64,000 bases of DNA from Prochlorococcus sp. AG-347-G22. GTDB taxonomy: Bacteria; Cyanobacteriota; Cyanobacteriia; PCC-6307; Cyanobiaceae. Below, in pieces: positions 8,809-17,239 of this stretch. The notes beneath the pieces were generated by a model. That model saw only the letters and a program-made list of their open reading frames with translations, was not told the origin of the DNA and did no database searches. Where the stretch lies: positions 1 to 64,000 of the forward strand of contig QCBK01000007.1 in the NCBI GenBank assembly GCA_003281635.1. Reading direction: 5' to 3'. Each line of letters begins with the position of its first letter. Positions within the stretch are counted from its first letter, which is position 1. A program made the position numbers and the translations under genes.

Positions 8809-9942
8809 GTGAAAATTGCATTGTTTACTGAAACTTTTTTACCTAAAGTTGACGGCATAGTCACAAGACTGACTAAAACAATTGAATTTTTAATAAAAAA
8901 TGGTGATGAAGTTATAATTTTTTGTCCAGAGGGGTGTCCAGAATCATATATGGGAGCAACTGTAGTGGGAGTTGCTGCAATGCCATTACCCTTATATCCA
9001 GAGTTGAAGCTTGGTTTGCCAGGTCCTGCAGTCTCAGATAAGTTAGAAAAATTTAATCCAGATTTGATACATGTTGTTAATCCAGCTGTACTTGGCTTAG
9101 GTGGTATATGGTTGGCGAAAACTAATAATATTCCTTTAATTGCTAGCTACCATACTCATCTTCCGAAATATCTGGAACATTACGGTATGGGTATGCTAGA
9201 GCCACTTTTGTGGGAATTACTTAAAGCAGCTCATAATCAAGCCTTGTTAAATTTGTGTACTTCCACCGCTATGGTTAATGAATTAAAAGATAAAGGTATT
9301 CAAAGGACAGCTCTTTGGCAAAGAGGAGTAGATACTTACAGCTTCAGACCAGATTTAAGAAGTGAGAAAATGAGAGATAAATTATTTGGAAAATATAAAG
9401 ATGCTAATTATTTATTGATTTATGTAGGAAGATTATCAGCAGAAAAACAAATTGAGAGAATTAAACCAGTCTTAGAAAGTATCCCTAATGCATGTCTAGC
9501 ACTTGTTGGTGACGGACCGTATAGAAACCAGCTTGAAAAAATCTTCGAAAATACCAAGACTAATTTCATAGGATATTTATCTGGTGATGAACTTGCTAGC
9601 GCCTATGCCTCTGGAGATATATTTTTATTTCCCTCTAGTACAGAAACACTTGGTTTAGTTTTACTAGAGGCAATGGCTGCAGGATGTCCAGTTATCGGAG
9701 CCAACAAGGGGGGGATTCCAGATATAATTAGCGATGGGATTAATGGTTGTTTATATGATCCAGATGAAAAAGATAATGGGATACAAAGTTTGATTGAAGC
9801 AACAAAAAAAATTCTAGAGAATGAAGATAAAAGAGAAATTATGAGAAAAGAGGCACGAAAAGAAGCAGAAAAATGGGATTGGAATCAAGCAACGTTACAA
9901 CTGCAAAATTATTATTCAGATACGCTCGAAGCAATAGATTAA
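8809..9942 (+). CDS. sqdX: Sulfoquinovosyltransferase SqdX (SQDG synthase)
   Basis: SqdX transfers sulfoquinovose from UDP-sulfoquinovose to diacylglycerol. The 377-residue protein is a GT4 family, GT-B fold glycosyltransferase. Its N-terminal domain starts KIALFTETFLPKVDGIVTRL. The C-terminal domain has VGRLSAEKQIERIKP and the E-x7-E donor-binding pattern in SSTETLGLVLLEAMAAG. Length and pairing with sqdB make the assignment strong. The start is a GTG, which places the first conserved strand at the N-terminus. It is convergent with a small minus-strand gene whose stop lies 15 bases away. Confidence 0.95.
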   Translation: MKIALFTETFLPKVDGIVTRLTKTIEFLIKNGDEVIIFCPEGCPESYMGATVVGVAAMPLPLYPELKLGLPGPAVSDKLEKFNPDLIHVVNPAVLGLGGIWLAKTNNIPLIASYHTHLPKYLEHYGMGMLEPLLWELLKAAHNQALLNLCTSTAMVNELKDKGIQRTALWQRGVDTYSFRPDLRSEKMRDKLFGKYKDANYLLIYVGRLSAEKQIERIKPVLESIPNACLALVGDGPYRNQLEKIFENTKTNFIGYLSGDELASAYASGDIFLFPSSTETLGLVLLEAMAAGCPVIGANKGGIPDIISDGINGCLYDPDEKDNGIQSLIEATKKILENEDKREIMRKEARKEAEKWDWNQATLQLQNYYSDTLEAID

Positions 9943-9957
9943 ATTTAATTTAAATTA

Positions 9958-10206
9958 TTATGCTACGTGTGGGGGCGTAGGATTACTATATGAACTTAAA
10001 GGAAGTATTAGAGTAGCTATATTTTGATTCTTTTCAGGCCTTTTTTTCTTTGAGAATTTTTTACCAAAAGGTACTCTTATAACATTAGTCCCCTCAATAG
10101 AACAAATATTTGAGTTATCTCCAGAAAAATTATTTACAAAATTTGGTAAGTTGACGTTTTTAACTGGCAGTTGCTTAACATTACCAGATTTAAAATCATT
10201 GGTCAT
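9958..10206 (-). CDS. Small hypothetical protein, 82 aa
   Basis: I do not recognise this protein. It is 82 residues long, polar, with a basic stretch (FGKKFSKKKRPEKNQN) near the middle and a hydrophobic patch (IATLILPLSSY) close to the C-terminus. There is no signal peptide, metal motif or repeat. The reading frame fills most of the space between sqdX and gcvP. A TATAGA hexamer about 60 bases upstream could be its -10 element. Conservation among close relatives would be the test of whether it is a real gene. Confidence 0.5.
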   Translation of the reverse strand: MTNDFKSGNVKQLPVKNVNLPNFVNNFSGDNSNICSIEGTNVIRVPFGKKFSKKKRPEKNQNIATLILPLSSYSNPTPPHVA

Positions 10207-10267
10207 AGCTTCAAATACCCCAAAAAATTTGATGCTCGATTATTTTAGTAAAAAAATTTAAAAAAAT

Positions 10268-10273
10268 TCTATA
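10268..10273 (-). promoter_or_regulatory. Possible -10 element before the 82-aa gene
   Basis: On the minus strand TATAGAAT reads from 10273 towards lower coordinates, about 60 bases before the start of the 82-aa gene and about 65 bases after the gcvP stop. It lies in a 129-base gap that otherwise holds only A/T-rich sequence and a 4-bp hairpin (GGAC, TAGC loop, GTCC; 10323-10334) touching the gcvP end. Confidence 0.22.
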
Positions 10274-10335
10274 AGAAAATATTAAATTTTTATTCACATT
10301 GATAATAACTAAGTAAATACAGGGACGCTAGTCCT

Positions 10336-13245
10336 TTAAGCACATTTTTTTTCTTCTAAAGTCTCATCTTGATTTACATTGCAAGAACAAATTAAATTGC
10401 GATCGCCATATGCATTATTGATCCTAGAAACTGAAGACCAAAACTTAATAGTTGTTGGAGTTTTATAAGGGAAAGAAGCCTTTTCTTTTGAATAAGGATA
10501 TTGCCAATTATCAGCAATTAACTCTTTCAGCGTATGAGGAGCATTACTTATTACATTATTATTTTTTAATTCATGATTATTTTCTATTTCACTGATTTCT
10601 TCTCCAATCAATAACATAGCCTCACAAAATCTATCTACTTCTACCAAACTTTCACTTTCAGTAGGCTCTATCATCATGGTCTCTGGAACAGGCCAACTAA
10701 TAGTTGGGGCATGAAAACTATAATCAATTAATCGTTTAGCTAAATCATTGACACTCAATCCAGTTTTGGATTTTAAATCTCTAAAATCTAAAATACATTC
10801 ATGTGCGACAAAATTATTTTTTCCTTTATAGAGAATCTTGAATTTATGTTTTAAGGTATGCGCAATATAATTTGCAGATAAAATTGCGTGCGAAGTTGCT
10901 TTCCTTAACCCACTAAGACCTGCCATTTTTATATACATCCAACTTATTGGAAGAATACTTGCACTTCCATACTTAGCAGAGGATACGAAATTAAAACTAT
11001 TAGATAAAGTATTATCCATTAAAGAATGAGTAGGAAGGTATGGGCTTAAAGTTTCTGATGCAGCAACTGGACCTACTCCTGGGCCACCACCTCCATGTGG
11101 AATGCAAAATGTTTTATGTAAATTCAAATGACAAACATCAACGCCATAGTTGCCAGGTTTGCATAATCCAACCTGAGCGTTCAAATTTGCTCCATCTAAA
11201 TAGACAAATCCTCCAACAGAATGAATTAAATCACATATCTTTCTGATTTGTAATTCAAAAACTCCATGAGTAGAGGGATAAGTCAACATAAGTGCCCCTA
11301 TTTGGTTATCAAATTTCTTGACCTTGATTGACAAATCTTGATAATCAATATTTCCTTCGTCATCACATTCAACAGTTAATACCTCAAAACCTGCCATAAC
11401 TGCACTAGCAGGATTTGTTCCATGAGCACTTTTTGGAATTAAACATTTTTTTCTTAACAGTTCACCCTTTGATTCAAAATAAGAATTTATTGCCAATAAA
11501 CCTGCAAACTCCCCTTGAGAGCCTGCATTTGGTTGAAAAGAAACTGATTTTAAACCAACAATCTCACTTATCCATTTTTCTAGGTCAGATATAATTTTTG
11601 AATAGCCTTTAGTTTGATCTGGTGGGGAAAAAGGATGAATGGAAGATAAGTTAGCCCAAGAGACTGGATTTAACTCTGCTGCAGAATTTAACTTCATGGT
11701 ACAGCTTCCCAATGGCATCATCCCATCTACCAAAGAAAAATCTTTTTCTGCAAGTCGGAATATATATCTCATTAATTCAGTTTCACTTTGGTAACTTGTG
11801 AATATATCTTGCTGCATCCATGCACTAGATCTCAAAGCTATGCTTTCAAGATGAAATTCTTTATCTAATTTTATATGCTCTAAATCTTCTTCTTTTTCTA
11901 CAAGATTTGCTATGAAAGTCAAAATATCTTTTATTTCTTTTTCATTACTAAGCTCATCTAAAGATATCCCAAAGCCAGTTGAATTTTCAATAGTTGATCC
12001 CAACGGCAAAATTCTTAAGTTGTAGCCATTTTTTAAAGCTTCATTATGGATACTCTGGGAGTGCTCAGAATAAACATCAACACTATCGAATCTAATCCCA
12101 TCAGGAATATCAAAACCTAAAACAGCTAAACTTGATTCTAAATTTATTCTCAACTCAACTAATCTCTTAGCAATTTGCGTTAATCCAGAGGGTCCATGAT
12201 AAATAGCATAAAAAGAAGAAATTATGGCTAACAAAGATTGAGCAGTACAAATATTACTAGTGGCCTTTTCTCTTCTAATATGTTGCTCTCTTGTTTGCAA
12301 TGCTAGTCTTAGTGACTTTTCTCCATTTTTAGATAGAGTTTGCCCAACTATTCTTCCGGGTATCAGCCTTTTATATTTTTCGCTACAAGCAAAATATGCT
12401 GCATGGGGGCCACCAAAACCCATTGGAACACCAAATCTTTGCATACTCCCCACTGCTAAATCAACACCAAATTCAGAAATTGGTTTAATCAAAACTTGTG
12501 CTAGTGGATCAATACATGCCGTGACAATAATTTCTGATCTATGTGCTTGGGATATTAAGAATGTAGGATCATATAATTGTCCATTTTTACCAGGTAATTG
12601 CAACAACATTCCAAAAACATCATCATGATTAGAAAAGTTGCTTTGAGTAAAGCGTTTTAAGGCTATTCCCAAAGGTTTTGCTCTGGTTTGTAGAACATTA
12701 AAAGTATGATCAAAAACATTTGACTCCACTAAGTACACGTTTGAAGATTTATTTTTTCTTGCGGAAAAACTCATTGCCATGGCTTCTGCTGCAGCAGTAC
12801 CCTCATCCAACAAAGATGCATTGGCGACGGGGAATCCTGTTAGTTCACAAACAATAGTCTGAAAATTAAATAAAGCTTCTAATCTTCCTTGTGCAATTTC
12901 TGCTTGATATGGAGTATAAGACGTGTACCACCTTGGATTTTCAAGAACATGTCTTTGGATTACTTTAGGCATATGATTGTCATAATAACCAAGACCTATA
13001 AGTGATCTCATTTTAATATTTTTATTCGCAATCTCTTCTAATTCGTTTAAAGCCTCAATTTCTGAACAACCTTGGGGCAATATTTCTGAAGATTGATCTT
13101 TAAGCTGAATATCTTCAGGAATAACTTGATTTATAAATTGATCAATATTATTAAAACCAAGCTTGTTCAGCATAATTCCTTCATCATTATCTCCTAACCC
13201 AAGATGCCTATGTGTAAACAAATCAGACCCAAATTTGGATGTCAT
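10336..13245 (-). CDS. gcvP: Glycine dehydrogenase (decarboxylating), P-protein
   Basis: The P-protein is the PLP-dependent decarboxylase of the glycine cleavage system and passes the aminomethyl group to lipoyl-GcvH. At 969 residues it is a full-length, fused-type P-protein. It has two related halves; the N-terminal one has the typical start FTHRHLGLGDND. The C-terminal half contains MMPLGSCTMKLN and the PLP lysine Lys711 in LNLHKTFCIPHGGGGPG, a glycine-rich loop diagnostic for the family. It lies 45 bases downstream of gcvH on the same strand. gcvT is separate at 31117-32229. In photosynthetic cells the system recycles photorespiratory glycine and supplies one-carbon units. Confidence 0.98.
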   Translation of the reverse strand: MTSKFGSDLFTHRHLGLGDNDEGIMLNKLGFNNIDQFINQVIPEDIQLKDQSSEILPQGCSEIEALNELEEIANKNIKMRSLIGLGYYDNHMPKVIQRHVLENPRWYTSYTPYQAEIAQGRLEALFNFQTIVCELTGFPVANASLLDEGTAAAEAMAMSFSARKNKSSNVYLVESNVFDHTFNVLQTRAKPLGIALKRFTQSNFSNHDDVFGMLLQLPGKNGQLYDPTFLISQAHRSEIIVTACIDPLAQVLIKPISEFGVDLAVGSMQRFGVPMGFGGPHAAYFACSEKYKRLIPGRIVGQTLSKNGEKSLRLALQTREQHIRREKATSNICTAQSLLAIISSFYAIYHGPSGLTQIAKRLVELRINLESSLAVLGFDIPDGIRFDSVDVYSEHSQSIHNEALKNGYNLRILPLGSTIENSTGFGISLDELSNEKEIKDILTFIANLVEKEEDLEHIKLDKEFHLESIALRSSAWMQQDIFTSYQSETELMRYIFRLAEKDFSLVDGMMPLGSCTMKLNSAAELNPVSWANLSSIHPFSPPDQTKGYSKIISDLEKWISEIVGLKSVSFQPNAGSQGEFAGLLAINSYFESKGELLRKKCLIPKSAHGTNPASAVMAGFEVLTVECDDEGNIDYQDLSIKVKKFDNQIGALMLTYPSTHGVFELQIRKICDLIHSVGGFVYLDGANLNAQVGLCKPGNYGVDVCHLNLHKTFCIPHGGGGPGVGPVAASETLSPYLPTHSLMDNTLSNSFNFVSSAKYGSASILPISWMYIKMAGLSGLRKATSHAILSANYIAHTLKHKFKILYKGKNNFVAHECILDFRDLKSKTGLSVNDLAKRLIDYSFHAPTISWPVPETMMIEPTESESLVEVDRFCEAMLLIGEEISEIENNHELKNNNVISNAPHTLKELIADNWQYPYSKEKASFPYKTPTTIKFWSSVSRINNAYGDRNLICSCNVNQDETLEEKKCA

Positions 13246-13290
13246 ATTAAAATATTTTTCTTTAAAATAGCTCTTTTTAAAAAGTTTGCC

Positions 13291-13680
13291 TTATTTTGGT
13301 ACAACCTTTGATTGATATTCCTCAGATGTCATCAAATCAGCAATTGATGCTTTTGATTCTGGTTTCAAAATGACTAACCAACCGTCTCCAATCGGATCAT
13401 TCTGTAAAAGCTCAGGGTTCTCAATAACACTTTCATTTACAGATACTATTTTCCCTGAAAAAGGCAGATAGACTTCCTCTACGGCCTTAACTGATTCTAT
13501 TGTTCCAAAAGTCTCGCCTTTCGCTAAAGTCGCCCCTTCATCAGCTAATTCAACAAAAACAATATCTCCTAATTGATCTATAGCGAATTCACTAACTCCA
13601 ATTTTTAATAATCCATTTTCTTCCAAGACATATTCATGAGTATCAGCATAGCTAAGGTTGTCCGGAAACTTGTAAGACAT
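13291..13680 (-). CDS. gcvH: Glycine cleavage system H protein
   Basis: GcvH is the lipoylated carrier that shuttles the aminomethyl group between GcvP, GcvT and the L-protein. The 129-residue protein has the normal length and begins with the conserved YADTHEYVLEENG. The lipoyl-lysine is Lys65 in the hairpin GTIESVKAVEEVYLP. It also has the DPIGDGWLVIL segment near the C-terminus. It is flanked by gcvP downstream (45 bases) and by the PLP lyase-like gene upstream (2 bases), so all probably share a transcript. Confidence 0.98.
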   Translation of the reverse strand: MSYKFPDNLSYADTHEYVLEENGLLKIGVSEFAIDQLGDIVFVELADEGATLAKGETFGTIESVKAVEEVYLPFSGKIVSVNESVIENPELLQNDPIGDGWLVILKPESKASIADLMTSEEYQSKVVPK

Positions 13681-13682
13681 GA

Positions 13683-14975
13683 TTAAGTAGATAAAGGAAG
13701 TAGAGAATCCTTTGAAATTAATTTTTCCTCCAATAGTTCAGATAATAATCGAATTAATGCAATTTTGATATGAGCTATGTGAGAACCACCTTGAACAAAA
13801 ATATTGTAAGGATCTCTTAAAGGGGCATCGGCAGAAAATTCACTTGTACTACCTTCAATAAAGGTACCTCCTGCCATTAATAATTTTGAATCATATCCAT
13901 CCATTGATGATGGGACAACATTCAGAAAAGAATCTACTGGTGAAGAATTTTGAAAAGATTGACAAACTTTTTGTACCAAATCAGGATTATTCAATCTTAC
14001 TGACTGAATAAGATCAGATCTATAAGTTGCTGGCTCTGGCAAAACCTTAAATCCCAAATTTTTAAAGACTGCTGCAACCATATCAGCACCTTTTAGTGAT
14101 TCGTGAACAATTTGTGGTGCTAAAAACAATCCCTGCAAAATTAATCTTCCTAGTCCAAAATTTATTCCTGCAGAAGAACCAATACCTGGTGAGGTTAATC
14201 TAGAACACGCCATCTCAACCAACTCTGAATCTCCTGCAACGTACCCACCAGTAGGAACGATTGTTCCTCCCAAATTTTTAATCAATGATCCAGCAATTAT
14301 ATTTGCCCCTTTAGAAATTGGTTCACTATCTTCAACAAGCTCCCCATAACAGTTATCAACAAAACATATACAATTAGGATCGAGGGAATGAATAAGACTA
14401 CAAATTTTCTCTATCTGATGATTCGTAAGAGACTTTCTCCAACTATATCCACAACTTTTTTGTAAAAATACTAATTTGCATGAATTTTTTTCAAAAAAAT
14501 GAACAATTTTTTCTTCAAAAGAATCAAAATTTTCGCAGATATTTATTTGCTTATATTCAATATTAAAGTCTTTAAGTGAGCCTTTTCCTCCTCCTCTTAT
14601 TCCTATGACTTCTTCCAAAGTGTCATATGGTTGTCCTGTAAGAGATAACATTACATCTCCAGGTCGAAGAATTCCAAATAAGACAGAACTTATTGCATGC
14701 GTTCCACTTACAAATTGCATCCTTACAGCAGCCTTTTCAGCAAGAAACAATCTTGCAAAAACCGCATCAATTTTTTCTCTAGATATATCATCATGACCAC
14801 TACCAGAAGATTGTTTGAAATGACTAGTAGAAACTTTTTCTTCCTTAAAAATGGTCAAAATATTTTCTAATTTCTGGAAAACCTGATTGGACCTTTCTTG
14901 GAAAACATTACTTAAACTCTCTTCGACAGAAAAAACAGCGTTTTCAGCCAATTTTAAGTTATTATCAAGAGTCAT
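13683..14975 (-). CDS. Methionine gamma-lyase/'aluminium resistance' family PLP enzyme
   Basis: This 430-residue fold-type I PLP enzyme belongs to the family annotated as cystathionine beta-lyase-like or aluminium resistance protein (Met_gamma_lyase family). Visible features are the active-site entry FVSGTHAISSVLFG at about 88-101, the cofactor aspartate Asp207 in FVDNCYGE, and the likely Schiff-base lysine Lys233 in GSLIKNLGG, followed by PTGGYVAG. The true substrate is not known; the aluminium name comes from early homologues. Its ATG overlaps the TGA of the HTH-like gene by four bases, and gcvH follows after two bases. Sharing a unit with glycine-cleavage genes hints at amino-acid metabolism. 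Confidence 0.85.
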   Translation of the reverse strand: MTLDNNLKLAENAVFSVEESLSNVFQERSNQVFQKLENILTIFKEEKVSTSHFKQSSGSGHDDISREKIDAVFARLFLAEKAAVRMQFVSGTHAISSVLFGILRPGDVMLSLTGQPYDTLEEVIGIRGGGKGSLKDFNIEYKQINICENFDSFEEKIVHFFEKNSCKLVFLQKSCGYSWRKSLTNHQIEKICSLIHSLDPNCICFVDNCYGELVEDSEPISKGANIIAGSLIKNLGGTIVPTGGYVAGDSELVEMACSRLTSPGIGSSAGINFGLGRLILQGLFLAPQIVHESLKGADMVAAVFKNLGFKVLPEPATYRSDLIQSVRLNNPDLVQKVCQSFQNSSPVDSFLNVVPSSMDGYDSKLLMAGGTFIEGSTSEFSADAPLRDPYNIFVQGGSHIAHIKIALIRLLSELLEEKLISKDSLLPLST

Positions 14976-15691
14976 TTATTATGAAAATTCATGTTATTTT
15001 CAGAAGCTAAATTTCTTAATTCTGCGAGGAAAGCATTAGGTCCCCTACCATGAAAATAAGAAAGTTTTTTTGAAGCCTCATATAAATCAAGAAGTTCTCC
15101 ATCTAATTCTTCAGCCGTATAATCTCTAATTCCTGCAATTACCTCAGCAAAACGTTCTCTACGGGCAGATTTATTAACAGCATAGGCTTCCATTACCTGC
15201 ATTTTACATGATCTCCAAGCCTTATTCTGACAAAAATGCACTGAAAGAGCATCACTTAAAGCAGAAGCTTCTTCATCTTCTATGTACCAGTCAAAAGATG
15301 AAGGTAGAGGTTTTAATCCTGAAAATATCTCGAATAACTCCCCGGCCGACAATGGATTACCAGAATCATTTTTTAGGGGTAATGCAGACTCTTCCAAAGA
15401 TTTCCATAATTCTGGGTAATCACTTTCAAAACGATCCCTGATTTTTTCAATACCTTGATCAAGAATCGTATTAACTTGAGCTAAAGCAAGAAAAACTTCA
15501 GGGCCTGGCGAAGATAACTTCCCATTCCTAAGATTAGAAATTTGCGAATTATGAACTTTACCTAAATCAAGAACTTCTGAAAGTAGTGGCAATACTCTGT
15601 GAGACCAACCATTTCTTTCATGCCAAAGGTGTATCAAATGAGCCATAGCCCTTCGACCTCTAGATAATTTATCGCGATATCCGAGACTCAC
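14972..15691 (-). CDS. HTH-like protein of unknown function, 239 aa
   Basis: I recognise only a likely N-terminal helix-turn-helix: residues of about 30-75 include the stretch HNSQISNLRNGKLSSPGPEV and then LALAQVNTIL, which looks like the DNA-contact part of an XRE-type fold. The rest (about 90-239) is mostly helical and acidic with no known motif. The start is GTG. The gene leads a minus-strand unit with the PLP enzyme, gcvH and gcvP; its last codon overlaps the next gene by four bases. A palindrome in the upstream gap (15728-15743) could be an operator. A regulator role is an inference from the fold and position. Confidence 0.7.
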   Translation of the reverse strand: MSLGYRDKLSRGRRAMAHLIHLWHERNGWSHRVLPLLSEVLDLGKVHNSQISNLRNGKLSSPGPEVFLALAQVNTILDQGIEKIRDRFESDYPELWKSLEESALPLKNDSGNPLSAGELFEIFSGLKPLPSSFDWYIEDEEASALSDALSVHFCQNKAWRSCKMQVMEAYAVNKSARRERFAEVIAGIRDYTAEELDGELLDLYEASKKLSYFHGRGPNAFLAELRNLASENNMNFHNK

Positions 15692-15727
15692 AGATAATTA
15701 AACTTATCAATAGTATAGTATGATAAT

Positions 15728-15743
15728 ATTACATATCGGTAAT
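15728..15743. promoter_or_regulatory. Palindrome between HTH-like gene and desC
   Basis: ATTAC at 15728-15732, a six-base spacer and GTAAT at 15739-15743 form a perfect inverted repeat in the 75-base gap between two divergent genes. The same gap has overlapping TATA-like hexamers (around 15713-15730) that could serve promoters in both directions. A helix-turn-helix protein is encoded next door, so an operator is plausible but unproven. Confidence 0.3.
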
Positions 15744-15766
15744 TTTGAAAATAGTATTTCAATATC

Positions 15767-16705
15767 ATGAATTCAGTAATTTTCCAAGAAACAGCAAAAT
15801 TAAAAAAACCTGTTCCAGCTGAAAAAGTCATAGAACTTTCAGAAAAATTACTGGAACCTTCCAGTCATTCAAAAAGATATCCTCCAAGACTACATAAAAC
15901 GTGGGGAACAATAGCTTTTATGGTTGCAATACATATTCTTTCTCTTGTAGCTATACAACCAAAATTTTGGAGTCTCCCTGCAGTCACTTCATTATTATTT
16001 TTTTACTGGGTAACTGCTTGTTTAGGGGTCACCCTTGGATATCACAGATTGTTATCACACAGATCGTTCATTGTACCAAGATGGTTAGAAAGATTTTTTG
16101 CTACCTGTGGAGCTATAAGTTGCCAGCATGGACCAATAGATTGGGTAGGTTTACATAGGCACCATCACTCTTTTTCAGATACTGAAGTAGATCATCACAA
16201 TAGTAAAAAGGGGTTTTGGTGGAGTCATATGGGTTGGATGTTTAAAGACGTAGAAGCACTGAAAGCTGTTCCAAAACTAAGTGCAGATTTAATCAAAGAT
16301 CCATACTATAGATTTTTAAATAAATATTTTTTAATCTTACAAATTCCTATTGGACTTTCATTGTACGCAATAGGTCAAAAATTAGGAGTTGGAGGATGGG
16401 CTCTAGTCCTTTGGGGAATTCCATTGAGACTTGTAGTTGTTTATCATGTAACTTGGCTAGTAAACTCCGCTACGCATTGTTGGGGTAAAGCACCATTTGA
16501 AAGTGGTGACTCATCAAAAAACAATGCATGGGTTGCTGCATTAACATTTGGAGAAGGTTGGCATAATAACCATCATGCATTTCCTAATTCCGCAAAACAA
16601 GGATTATTTAAAGGTCAGATAGACATAACATGGGAACATATTAAGATTCTTGCCAAATTTGGTTTTGCAAAAAAAGTAAAGTTACCCTCTAGGTCTTATT
16701 ATTAA
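15767..16705 (+). CDS. desC: Acyl-lipid delta-9 desaturase
   Basis: This membrane di-iron enzyme introduces the first double bond in acyl chains esterified to glycerolipids. The 312-residue protein has the three histidine boxes of the class: HRLLSH at 93-98, HRHHH at 130-134 and HNNHH at 266-270. Hydrophobic segments lie near 46-64, 71-90 and 185-230. Electrons come from ferredoxin in cyanobacteria. The spacing fits DesC rather than delta-12 or omega-3 desaturases. The exact position specificity is inferred. It starts a plus-strand run with rplI and dnaB and is divergent from the HTH-like gene. Confidence 0.92.
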   Translation: MNSVIFQETAKLKKPVPAEKVIELSEKLLEPSSHSKRYPPRLHKTWGTIAFMVAIHILSLVAIQPKFWSLPAVTSLLFFYWVTACLGVTLGYHRLLSHRSFIVPRWLERFFATCGAISCQHGPIDWVGLHRHHHSFSDTEVDHHNSKKGFWWSHMGWMFKDVEALKAVPKLSADLIKDPYYRFLNKYFLILQIPIGLSLYAIGQKLGVGGWALVLWGIPLRLVVVYHVTWLVNSATHCWGKAPFESGDSSKNNAWVAALTFGEGWHNNHHAFPNSAKQGLFKGQIDITWEHIKILAKFGFAKKVKLPSRSYY

Positions 16706-16725
16706 ATATATTGTTCAATATTTTC

Positions 16726-17181
16726 ATGGCTAAAAGAGTACAAGTCGCATTAACTGAATCAATCGCATCACTTGGTAAAGAAGGAGATCTAGTTGATGTA
16801 GCACCAGGATACGCAAGAAATTTTTTATTACCTTATGGCAAGGCAACGAATGTAACACCAGCAGTCCTCAAACAAATTGAGAGGAAGAAGGAAAAAGAAA
16901 AAATCGCTGCTGATAAATTAAAGCAAGAAGCTTTAGCTTTCCAAACTGCATTATCTACAATAGGTAGGTTCACTATCAAAAAACAGGTTGGAGAAGATGG
17001 TGTCCTTTTTGGAACGGTTACCAATGGGGATGTTGCAGAAGCGATAGAAGCGGCAACAAAAAAAGAAATTGATAGAAGAAACATTACTGTTCCTGATATT
17101 CATAATTTAGGTTCCTTTACTGCAAAAATAAAATTACATCCAGAAGTAAATGCAGAAGTTAATATTGAAGTAACAAGTTAA
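16726..17181 (+). CDS. rplI: Large ribosomal subunit protein bL9
   Basis: bL9 is the two-domain 50S protein near the L1 stalk. From ATG 16726 it is 151 residues. The N-terminal domain carries [13 protein letters not shown], followed by the long connecting helix rich in Lys and Glu, then the C-terminal domain with [20 protein letters not shown]. An in-frame TTG at 16711 would add five residues; the ATG is preferred because [12 protein letters not shown] N-termini begin right there in the family. It follows desC closely. dnaB starts 58 bases later, as often seen for rplI-dnaB. Confidence 0.97.
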   Translation: MAKRVQVALTESIASLGKEGDLVDVAPGYARNFLLPYGKATNVTPAVLKQIERKKEKEKIAADKLKQEALAFQTALSTIGRFTIKKQVGEDGVLFGTVTNGDVAEAIEAATKKEIDRRNITVPDIHNLGSFTAKIKLHPEVNAEVNIEVTS

Positions 17182-17239
17182 TCAATTTGTTGCATTATTT
17201 TGAAAAGTAGCCAGAGTATATATCTAAGCAATTAAAGAT

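Noticed and set aside
12260..12628. Plus-strand open frame within gcvP
   Set aside because: Antisense shadow of a highly conserved gene; no RBS, and the composition looks like a reverse-complement of coding sequence.
15719..15732. NtcA-type site GTA-N8-TAC before desC
   Set aside because: The closest match has a nine-base spacer (GTA-N9-TAC); NtcA needs eight.
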